Shown piece by piece: positions 35,601 through 47,400 of a stretch of DNA of 64,000 bases (the stretch's first letter is position 1; every line of letters starts with the position of its first letter). Under the pieces are notes generated by a model. The model saw only the letters and a program-made list of their open reading frames with translations, was not told the DNA's origin and did no database searches. Source of the stretch: Mesostigma viride (lineage: Eukaryota > Streptophyta > Mesostigmatophyceae > Mesostigmatales > Mesostigmataceae); NCBI GenBank assembly GCA_009746045.1, contig RPFO01000127.1, positions 2,005,061-2,069,060 on the forward strand, written 5' to 3'. The position numbers were made by a program, and so were the translations under genes.

Positions 35601-38600
35601 CCCAACAACCCAACAACCCAACAACCCAACAACCCAACGACCCAACGACCCAACGACCCAACGACCCAACGACCCAACGACCCAACGACCCAACGACCCA
35701 ACGACCCAACGACCCAACGACCCAACGACCCAACGACCCAACGACCCAACGACCCAACGACCCAACGACCCAACGACCCAACGACCCAACGACCCAACGA
35801 CCCAACGACCCAACGACCCAACGACCCAACGACCAACGACCCAACAACCCAACAACCCAACAACCCAACAACCCAACAACCCAACAACCCAACAACCCAA
35901 CAACCCAACAACCCAACAACCCAACAACCCAACAACCCAACAACCCAACAACCCAACAACCCAACAACCCAACGTCCCAACGTCCCAACGACCCAACGAC
36001 CCAACGACCCAACGACCCAACGACCCAACGACCCAACGACCCAACGACCCAACGACCCAACGACCCAACGACCCAACGACCCAACGACCCAACGACCCAA
36101 CGACCCAACGACCCAACGACCCAACGACCCAACGACCCAACGACCCAACGACCCAACGACCCAACGACCCAACGACCCAACGACCCAACGACCCAACAAC
36201 CCAACAACCCAACAACCCAACAACCCAACAACCCAACAACCCAACAACCCAACAACCCAACAACCCAACAACCCAACAACCCAACAACCCAACAACCCAA
36301 CAACCCAACAACCCAACAACCCAACAACCCAACAACCCAACAACCCAACAACCCAACAACCCAACAACCCAACAACCCAACAACCCAACAACCCAACAAC
36401 CCAACAACCCAACAACCCAACAACCCAACAACCCAACAACCCAACAACCCAACAACCCAACAACCCAACAACCCAACAACCCAACAACCCAACAACCCAA
36501 CAACCCAACAACCCAACAACCCAACAACCCAACAACCCAACAACCCAACAACCCAACAACCCAACAACCCAACAACCCAACAACCCAACAACCCAACAAC
36601 CCAACAACCCAACAACCCAACAACCCAACAACCCAACAACCCAACAACCCAACAACCCAACAACCCAACAACCCAACAACCCAACAACCCAACAACCCAA
36701 CAACCCAACAACCCAACAACCCAACAACCCAACAACCCAACAACCCAACAACCCAACAACCCAACAACCCAACAACCCAACAACCCAACAACCCAACAAC
36801 CCAACAACCCAACAACCCAACAACCCAACAACCCAACAACCCAACAACCCAACAACCCAACAACCCAACAACCCAACAACCCAACAACCCAACAACCCAA
36901 CAACCCAACAACCCAACAACCCAACAACCCAACAACCCAACAACCCAACAACCCAACAACCCAACAACCCAACAACCCAACAACCCAACAACCCAACAAC
37001 CCAACAACCCAACAACCCAACAACCCAACAACCCAACAACCCAACAACCCAACAACCCAACAACCCAACAACCCAACAACCCAACAACCCAACAACCCAA
37101 CAACCCAACAACCCAACAACCCAACAACCCAACAACCCAACAACCCAACAACCCAACAACCCAACAACCCAACAACCCAACAACCCAACAACCCAACAAC
37201 CCAACAACCCAACAACCCAACAACCCAACAACCCAACAACCCAACAACCCAACAACCCAACAACCCAACAACCCAACAACCCAACAACCCAACAACCCAA
37301 CAACCCAACAACCCAACAACCCAACAACCCAACAACCCAACAACCCAACAACCCAACAACCCAACAACCCAACAACCCAACAAAAAAATAAACATGCAAA
37401 CGAACGAATAACCAACAATCCCCAGTTGCAGGCGCGATGCAACCGCAGGTCACCCCGGTACACAAAAAGGAATGAGAGCCAGAGCTGAGACAGCTAGTGC
37501 CCGCCAAGCGAGATGCGGGTTCGTACATGAGTCACAAATGAGCTATGCTCAATTGAGCTTAGCCCTGCGCACAGACAACTCCAAGAGGTGACTGAGGGCA
37601 CCGTACACATTGGAAGACACGGTCATGGAGGACGGTGTTGGTTAGCTATACGTGACCGCGTGCCTAGTGCCCAATGTCTACACCGCGTGCCCGATACCAT
37701 GGGTGAGCATGCAGCAGCCATTTTGGTTCACAAGTCCAACAGCCATCCTGAGGAACCAAGACGCCCTTTCCCCAGCTTGCCACCCATGTTGGTCCTGCAT
37801 TGTGCAATTAAGGAGCAAACTGTGGATGTGCGCCTGTGTTTTACATACACCACGTGTATACCTAGGAAATATCTGCAGATGGCAGCACAACAAGGCGGTG
37901 TAGGGGTGGCAGTACTGTCCAGATGACTATCATCACACTTACCGTCATGAGACTGGTCACTTTGTCTGAGGTACAGACATTCAGCAAGGCTCAGTCATCA
38001 TAAAAAATATGATAGCTGACATCTTTACTTACGTACAGGATGTGAAGTACACAGTAGACGATGCCTCTACCTTGGCTACTCTCTTGTAATCCATCCCAAG
38101 TAGAATTCTGGAGAAAATGGTAAAAGTGTACCAGGCAGCCCCGCTAGCCTGTTGCCTGCCTACCTCCCCTACCACCTAATATTCACAAGCATGCAGCCTC
38201 ACTGTACTCCGCGGCCCGGCACTGACCTGGATTGTCTTTGTGTCAGACCCCGCGTAGAAGAACCCTTTGCCACGTGCCAAGCAGAAAGCGGCGGCAGTCG
38301 GGATGGTCATCTGCCGAATGCACTTGTTATCCGCCAAGCTCCAAATCTGCATGGATTTGGTATTCAGGAAACAAAGGACAAGTAGCGAGCGCATGCAATG
38401 GTGGGAGTGAGGGAAACGGACAAATCAGACTCAACACAAACAAGGACCTGTCACCATCACTGCAATAGTCATCTGGGCTATACACCATCTGTTGAACGCT
38501 GGGACTTGTGAAAACCATGAGAAAATCTGGCAGCCGCGCTGTTCATGAGCACAAGTTGAGCATGCCAGAACATATAAAAGAACATGCAAGGCCAGGGATC

Positions 38601-41600
38601 TGGCAGCACGGAAATCGACAGCAGCATGGGCGGGGAATGCAACGTGAGCAACATGAAAACGTGAGGCTCCTGCAGCGGTTTTCCAGCATGAAAACGTGAG
38701 GCTCCTGCAGCGGCTTTCCAGCAAACGTACTCATGCCAATAATGCACCAGTCAAAACGTTTAGTACAGTGCATATCAAAAGCAGATGTCATCGATATTAC
38801 TTTGAGACTTTGGGTTTCGGATGTTCCTCCCTGCTGGTGTACTTGGGCACGCTTCTGCCAGGCGGCGGGTGCCAGCCGCATACCCGTATGGTGCCGTGAT
38901 GAGATGCCATCTGTGCGCCTGTATGGTGTGGCTGCTACTGTATCCATGAGACAACCAGCGCAGGCCAGAAAGGCCAGTATGATTTCAACGGCGCACCCTT
39001 GAGGTGGGGGTGATAAGCCAATACAAGGCCAGCCGGCGTGTGCGTACCCTCATACCCTACTACTCTTCGGGCGCAAACGGTCGGTCGTGCCCATGACTAT
39101 GGTGTGAATGGTATGCACGTATGGTAGGGGTTATATTGCAATACTGGTCGGTCATGCCCATGATTATGATGTGAATGGTATGCACATATGGTGTGAGTTA
39201 TATTCCAACACTACAAGTAGGTTGAGAACGAGAATAGGTTTTTGGTGTGTGCATGATTAGTTAATTAATAAGCACGTGACTGCGTCACGTGGGTGCCAAT
39301 ACAGAGTAAAGGAACCTTCAACCCCTATACACAACGAGAAGGAGGGAGGGCGCCCTAGCTTCTCTCACTGACGCAAGTGGGCAGGCCACAGAGTGTGCAT
39401 GATGCCATGGGCCTACGTCTATCGTGGGTTCCATGTGCCAACACGACGCCAGCGTGTGCGTACCCTTAGGGTTTAAACGGTAGGCCAATGGAATAGCCCC
39501 ACACAGAGTATATAGCGGTTGTGTCCCTGGATACCTGCGTGGTGCGGAATGCCAGCAGCATACCCTTATCGTGTGGTCGTCGGATCCGCTGTAGAGCAGG
39601 TCGTCCGCGACCACCAACGAGGATATCGTCTCGGTGTGGCCGCTCAGCGGCTCTTGGGGGCGGTAGTCGGTGGTGTCCCACACCTAACCAAATTGAAGGT
39701 GGTGGTGGTGGTGGTGGTGGTGGTGGTGGTGGTGGTGGTGGTGGTGGTGGTGGTGGTGGTGGTGGTGGTGGTGGTGGTGGTGGTGGTGGTGGTGGTGGTG
39801 GTGGTGGTGGTGGTGGTGGTGGTGGTGGTGGTGGTGGTGGTGGTGGTGGTGGTGGTGGTGGTGGTGGTGGTGGTGGTGGTGGTGGTGGTGGTGGTGGTGG
39901 TGGTGTGGAGTGTGGTGTGAGAAAGGTTCACAAGACACACCTGGTGCTCTTATTCTCTACCCCGAAACGAGAGAGAAGCTGGCGCTACTTTTCCTCGCGT
40001 GCTATCCATTTCTAACCTCCAAACCTAGAGAGTTACTCGTGTCCCAAACTAGGATAGCGCCTAAAACCTCATCGCATCTTATGGCATCAGGCAGCATGCC
40101 AAACCACATAAGGCCATGAGGTGGGGGGAAGGACTGGGATGATGCAAGCAAAGGCGACCACTAGGATGCAAGCAAAGGTGGCCACCAGGATGCAAGCATC
40201 ACATGGTTAGACAGGACAGAAAGGGAGAATGGGGGCCACATAAAGACATCTACCGCGTATAACCTATCTCACCCTTCCTGCCCATGTCGCCCATGCCCTT
40301 CAAACAACCAACCCACACCCCATGATGCCCCCCTCCCCCAGGATAAAATCCAGTACAGGCTACAGTACACGGTTCAGTGACGGTTCAGTGACGGTTCAAT
40401 GACGGTCCGGTGACGGTTCAGTAGATCCATTTCCTGGCTTGATTCTCCGCACACTCTGATGGCCATCGGCTCACACAAGCAACGTAAAAGGATGACGCGC
40501 TTCCCTGCTGAAACTGTCGTGCGAGGGCGGATGACGTGCTTCCCTCCTGAAACTGTCGTGCGAGGGCGGATGACGTGCTTCCCTCCTGCAACTGTCGTGC
40601 GAGGGCGGATGACGTGCTTCCCTCCTGCAACTGTCGTGCGAGGGCGGATCACGTGCTTCCCTGCTGAAACTGTCGTGCGAGGGCGGATGACGTGCTTCCC
40701 TCCTGAAACTGTCGTGCTAGGGCAGATGACGTGCTTCCCTGCTGAAACTGTTGTGCTAGGGCGATAGTCCTAGGGTGATAGTCTTGGGGTTGCCCTCAGG
40801 GTGATGGTCATAGCGTTTGAGGCTGTGGGGCTAGAGCCATAGGGTTCGAGGTAGGGCATGCTATTCCCCTTGGGACGCTGGCTTCCCATCGTGCTTGCCA
40901 TCAGCCAGCCAAGCGGCGCCTAAGCAGATCCCCAAAACAAAATCATGTCGTAACAGAGTCAAGTCGCAACCACGTCGCTGGCCGCCCACCTTGATGTTGT
41001 TGTCGCATCGCGACGCGCTGAAGAGCCTCCCGCCACCCACGGCCATCGTGTTCACCCACCCGGTGTGGCCCGTCATCGTCGCAAGGCATGCTTGAGTGGA
41101 CAAGTCCCACGCCTGTTGACACGGGCAAGCGTGCGCGCGGCCATGCCACACATGAAGCATGGGATTCTTTTCAGCAAATTGATTCCTTAATGCACGGCCC
41201 GCAGCCGCTGTATGCTAGGACGGCGGTTGATCCCGCCATGCGCCACGTCAACAGTATAATGCCATGCGCCACGTCAAGCATGCCCGAGCAGGCCTGGAGT
41301 GATGATGATGCCGGCTTGCGTCGCCAACAGAAAATGAACATGCGCCCCCATGGGCCCGCATGCTTCTCATGTGCGTCAAACAGCAGCTGTGCGACAGGCA
41401 GCAGCCATGACACACACACACACACAAACTAGCATACACAGTGGTCCTTCAACCCACCTTGATCTCATGCGAGGTGGCACTGAAGAGCACGCCGTTGCCC
41501 ACCACAAGCGCCGACACGCATCCCGTGTGGCCGCGGAGCGTGGCGGTGCACGTGCGCGCGTCCGTGGCCCATACCTGCGCATGTATGCATGAATGAATGC

Positions 41601-44456
41601 GTGATCGTCGCCCCCATCATGGTTGGCGCGCCTTAGTCAGCATTGCACGTCCGAGCCATGGCCTACAGGCACGTTGCAGGGGGCACATGTATTCCTCGCG
41701 CGACGAGAGCCGCACTGACATCAATCACGCATCGATGATGTATTGATGCCGTGTTGAGATTGTCGATGTGCTGCGATGTATTGACAGACAAGCGCCAATG
41801 AGCACTGCCAGGCCCATGCACTTGCACTGCGCGCCTTCTGACACAGACCCAAACAGAGGACCGCGTGAAGACAAGGCCGTGTGTGTGACATAATTCTCGA
41901 AGGAAAGCACGTTACAAGGGACAGGGCTGCCGTGCTAAAACAGGTGGGGGCCTCACGTCAGGTAAAGTCAGGCAACATCAACTGGTGGATACCCCCAAGG
42001 GCAGCATGATCACACGGCAGGTCATGCATTCCATTCACAAAATGGCATGCTGTGTTGTCACATGTCGTCAAGCATGGTCATGAGTGCGTGTCGGTGATTC
42101 AAGGGCCAGCCCTGGTTGCAGAGCACGCGCTAACTTGGTCAACAAAACCTGCTGGCAATTGCGCAACGATGCTCCTCAACGGGCTACCATGACCATCAGA
42201 CGTACAACAAACAGATACCCATCCATCCAACACGTAACGTGCGGCATGTGCGCCCGGTGCCAGGGTTCCAACGTCTGGCGCAGCCCCTTGGGAAAAACGT
42301 TTGCTTTGCCAAGTCCGGAAACCTCCGAAAAAAAAGCAACTAACAAAGCTTCAGCCGGGTCTTCACACACATACAGAGCACGCTTGGGTCCGGCGCATGC
42401 GGCAAGCCTGCCTTTCCCAGGATGTCTCCGCAAGCACATTCCCTAAGGCCACTAGCCAAACAAGGGCTCCCTAGGGCCACTAGCCAAACATGGGCTCCCT
42501 AGGGCCACTAACCAAACAAGGGCTCCCTAAGGCCACTAGCCAAACAAGGGCTCCCTAAGGCCACTAGCCAAACAAGGGCTCCCTAGGGCCACTAACCAAA
42601 CATGGGCTCCCAAGGGCCACTAACCAAACAAGGGCTCCCTAGGGCCACTAGCCAACCAAGGCATGTTCTTCCATGTAGGTGAAGCGCTTAGATTTGATTC
42701 TAGCGAACATGCGACGTGCCCTCACCTTGAACCAATCCAGCACGTGTGGTTTGTGTGCCCTCACCTTGACATGTCACTATGGTGCCAGCAAGCACTCTGC
42801 GTGCCCCCACCTTTATCATCGCGTCGTCAGAGCCGCTGTACACCACCCCGTCGGCGGCCGCCAGCGCAAACACCGCGGCCTCATGGCCCTCCATCACCGC
42901 CACGCACACAAAGGTGTCGCCGCTCCACACCTGGCGCACGGCACGGCATGCCAGGCCAGGTTACGGCAGGTCACAGGGCGTGGCAGGTCAGCGCACGGCA
43001 GAGTAGGTTATGGCAGGTTATGGCAGGTCATGGCAGGTCACCCCCCCATGACAGGCTCCCCCTTCGCTGGGCATAGCTTGAAGATCATGGGGATGCAAGT
43101 GCCCTGGTGCACCTAGAGCAAGGGTCCTTTACATCCCCACCCTTGCAGGAAGTAGCTTAGGATGTATGATAGGCCATATGCCCCTTTCTCAAGGGCTATG
43201 TGCTACATATACTCCCAACGGAGTTATGTTACAATTCAATGGCAGGTCACAACCAGTCAGCCCCCGGTGCAGCAGGTTATATGAGGCATTATGATGGCAC
43301 GGCAGAGCAGGTTCTGTCAAACCGATGACATACACTGGACATGTGTCACCAGGGTCAGGGCCAGCATTTCACCAAGGAGAAAGCAGGGGTCCTTCCACAG
43401 ACATCCGCCAATGTCGGCTATCCCCCGTTAAGGCTCGAAGCATGCAACGAAGAACCAGACTAGGAAACTGTGACACGAAGAGGGGGCGCCAGCAAGGAGA
43501 AGCACGGCAGGGAATGGAACAACAGAATCTCGAGTAGGCTGCAACCAAATCCGCCACCCACTTGTTATGCACGTGCAGATAAGATATAGTAGGGCGCCAA
43601 AAGGATTTGAAGCCGGGCAATCAAAATGCCAGACTTTCGTGACATGCTGTAGAGTAGTGATGTGCACAAAAAAGTCACCACACCCATATATGTTCACACA
43701 GAAGGTGAAAGAAAAGTGTGGCCAGCAAAGTGTGGCCAGCAAAGTGTGGCCCGCAAAGTGTGGCCAGCATAGTGGTTTGGATGCGCGCTGACTGCCCCCA
43801 AGGCCAAGGAAAGACATTTGCACGAACTAGCTCCGCTACCTACTCGACCCACTCAAACGTGCGGCCCCATCAATGCCCCCAGCACACATTACACTGATAT
43901 TTGCATCCCATACTACATTGCAATGTGGTCCCATATTATGATGATTATGAGGCAGGGCGAGGCGGCGAGAAGGGGGTGGCGTCTGGGAATGGCCATTGCC
44001 TTTGAATTCTTGAAGGATGGATGCCACAGTGGCAGCTACCCTGGTTGGCGGGCACCCTCGATGCCCTCGATGCATGGGAGCGCGGGGCCCTCGGGAGAAG
44101 TTGTGCCAGTGAGAAACATCCCCCAGTCCCTCATGTCCTGCCGTTGTTCGTTTGTTTGTTGATGATAAACAAGCACCTTGCTGATTCTCCCCTTGTTGTC
44201 CCTCACCTCCATGTGCCACCCCTTGGGAACACGCGCGTCCCTGACCTTTGTGTCAGTTATGATGATATTTTTGCCGAGTTGTCTCATTGATATTATTCAC
44301 CTTAATTTCCTTCTCGGCCGCGGAACAGCTGTAGAGGAAACCACCGTGCGCGACCAGCGCATGCACGCAGCTTGTTTGGTGCAGCGTGGACACGCATGCG
44401 TAGGTGGCCGCACGCCAGAGCTGCAAGGGGGGGGGGGGGGGGGGGGGGGGAGGGGG

Positions 44457-44488
<32 letters not shown>

Positions 44489-47400
44489 AGGGGCAGGCTT
44501 AGGAAGAAGAAGTGGGGGGCCAATTTATGAAGAGGGACAGATGCAAGTAGAACAAGAGACATCGCGCAGTGAGACGCACAGGCAAGTGAAACAAGGGGCA
44601 TGCCGTCAGAACGTGTTGGGGCACCAGGAGGAAGCCAAAAGAGAGGCATTCGAGCCATATGGCTCTTCTTGTGGGCATCAACGAAGGTGGCGCTGAAACG
44701 TGCCACAGAGAGGAGCTTGCATCCTGCTTCCCTAGCCTGTTTTGCGTGTGGAAGCAGGCCCCTGAGGATCAGACATGTATTCGAGTGGAATGTGGACTCA
44801 CGCATCCTCGTACAAGGAGCCATAAAACAGGGCTGAACTGGGAAACAGGCCGGGAAGAGGACAAGATCAAAGAAAGGCGAAAAAGAAGGGAATACCAGCC
44901 CCTTCAAACTGCTTCAATGGCAGCGCCACACACACACAAGCGCAGGCGTGCCATACGCCACACACACACAGGCGCAGGCGTGCCATACGCCACCGACCAC
45001 ATCCATGCGTCTGCGGTAATCGATCGCCACATCCCTCGCGCCAGGTGTCGCCAGCTGCGCCTGCAGCTCCCGGACCCGGTCGCGCAACCGGTCGTGCGCG
45101 GCCCAGATGTCCTCCACCTCGACGCGCAGCGCCAGAATCGCTGCCTGCGCGGCCTGCTGCTGCCTCTCCTGCTCCTCGTTCACGCTCAGCTGCAGCTGCA
45201 GCGCGGCCGAGAGAGCCGCCATGTGGTGGGGCACCGCCACCTCCAGGTGGTGCTTCAGATCCCCGCGTGCCACCTGGCAGGTCATGTGAGGGGCATGCGG
45301 CGTGGCGACAGAGACAGGATGAACCGACGCAGATAGAGGTGCAAAGTGATTGCTGTGTGAGTTGGCCAGTCTGATCCTAGTGTGTGGAATGAACGGCCAT
45401 TCTCATTGCTCGGGTTTCCAAAAGTTCAAATGGTTGTGTGTTCACGAGGCTCAAGGAGTCCACCCTTCGTCGAGAAAGTCCAACAGTGCTCATCATTGTT
45501 AATTAATGGAGGAGGATATGGGCACTGGACAAGGAGGGAGTGTGTGATGCTCTGCAGGGGGATGCGTCATAGGTCCAACCGGAGTGGACACTGTACAGTC
45601 TGTACTAGGGGGCACTACAGTGTGGACGCTTTACTAGCTAGAGGACCAAAGGACGAAATAGCTGGGCAGCATGGGTCGAGACATCATTGTGCGCCAACAG
45701 GAGTCGGGAGTGCTGGCCCTCGTAGGCAACATTTGCTAGCACCACGCAGGTCACTGATACTGACTAGAAGACAGCGATGAGTCGGCAGCGCTACCGCGTA
45801 CCCTCACACATTCTGCTATGCCACTACCTTTGTACCAATGTCAAACTTGTGAGATGCCACTACCTCCGTGCCAATGTCAAACTTGTGAGATGCCACTACC
45901 TCCGTGCCAATGTCAAACTTGTGAGATTTTACGGCATGATAGCAAGCTGTCTAGTGCCACCGGTGGCGCCAGCTCATTGTGTGTAGCGGAGAGGACCCCA
46001 CCGGTAGAGCGCAAGTACGTGGGAAAAGCCTAGGCTTGCTGGACCGGCACAGATGCCTTCATCTAGACCCCAACTTTCCTCCAGACTCTGACCGATTCAC
46101 CATGGGCTCCAAGCATGCAAGAGCAAAGCAAGCGGTGCGCCCGCACACGTCTTCTTCTTCCCCGTCTCCCACTGCCCAACATCGCCCCCTCCACCCTCCA
46201 CCCTCCGGCTCCACCCTCCATCCCACACCCCACCCTACCCCATCGCCTTGCCCCGATGGCATAAACCAACCGCACGGGGGGCAAGGTGCTGAGAGAATTA
46301 CACCCCCCAGACTATGGCAGACATGCGCATGGACGCGGGAAGGGCACGTGGGAAGGCCCATGCAACCTTGTGACCCTTACGTGCTGCCTCGGTGTGTCAT
46401 AATCCATGCCATTCAATCATCCACAGCTCTCCATCATGCACCATGTGCCCACGCCAGTGCACTCAAGAGCACGCACCATGTGCCCGCACCCTGGGATGGT
46501 GCACGCGACAATGGCGCGGCCGCACGCCTGCTCCACATGATGCGCCAGCACGCCACGTGGCACCATGCGGCCGCATCCGCCATTATGCTTGCACGCCACC
46601 TCCACGTTTGGGCATGTTTTGGCCATGTGCTCCTGGGGTGAGTCGAGGCAAGTGGGTTGACAAAAGGGGGCACATGCATTAGTTGACAGTGCAAGTGGCA
46701 GGTCGGTTAACCTATGCAAAGGGGCGATTTGTTTGAACAAGGCAACGGAAAAGTTAGTAGTAGGAAGGGCATGCGCACGGAGAAGTGCACGAACGATTGA
46801 ACAATTGATGAGTTGTGGCCCGGAGACACCACCGTGACATCAAAATGGGGAGGGAAGAGGAGCTGGGTATGTGGCCAGGAGTTTATGGTTCGACAACGGT
46901 TGCAATTAATGCCTGCATGTAAAGGAGAGCATTCCCTGATGCTCTGGTATACGAACGATAATGGTAGGGATTGCTGTCCCGACGTCATCGTCAAGTTCCC
47001 TCGCAAGTGAGGAGGGAACTGTACGCACCGATGATGGAACGTGGCAATGACGTTGCATGATGCACAAGGACAAGGGGGCGAAGGCCACCCTCCAACCACC
47101 TTCCCTCTATAATCATATTATATTAGTGGTATAATACATGTTATGTTGTATGATGCAACATGGGGTTTGTTTGGCGGAAAGGCTTGCCTGTAGTTCTCCC
47201 TGTTTCATGCTTTCGTTGCACAGGTTGCACGTGACGATGCGGTACTGGCAACCCTCTTGGTGTTGATAAAGCACCTCGCGCATGATTTCCGCTTCAGGGC
47301 AGCCATCGTGGGAGCACGGGACTTTGGCCTTGGGGCATACCGAGAGGTGATCAGGTAGCGCTTGAAACTGAACAACCTCCTCGCATCCGTCGAACGCATT

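Larger units (their letters stand above)
32957..37383. repeat. 4.43-kb array of an 8-bp repeat (CCCAACAA / TTGTTGGG)
   Basis: About 553 units of CCCAACAA stand head to tail with very few changes, inside intron 9 of the TRAF7-like gene. Exceptions are two CCCACCAA units near 33007, about eight units with a missing or altered base (for example near 33124, 33868, 34147, 34195, 34387, 34660, 35530 and 35833), and two blocks of CCCAACGA. On the transcribed (minus) strand the unit reads GGGTTGTT, four tracts of which meet the usual G-quadruplex rule. Since no frame of the unit contains a stop, frames of 1482-1587 codons run through it; they are not genes. Confidence 0.98.

Noticed and set aside
32957-37383. 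Interstitial telomere
   Set aside because: The unit TTGTTGGG is not the TTTTAGGG or TTTAGGG expected for green algae, and it lies within a gene.
32765-37528. Six overlapping frames of 1482-1587 codons (GLLGCWVV and PTTQQPNN repeats)
   Set aside because: They are products of the 8-bp array, whose unit contains no stop in any frame. Only the WD40 exon at 32917-32792 inside one of them is real coding sequence.
39521-40015. Poly-Gly, poly-Val, poly-Thr and poly-His proteins
   Set aside because: They are translations of (GGT)69 in an intron.
44178-44907. Frames on both strands across the G run
   Set aside because: Low-complexity Gly or Pro translation; only 44420-44301 minus is a real WD40 exon.
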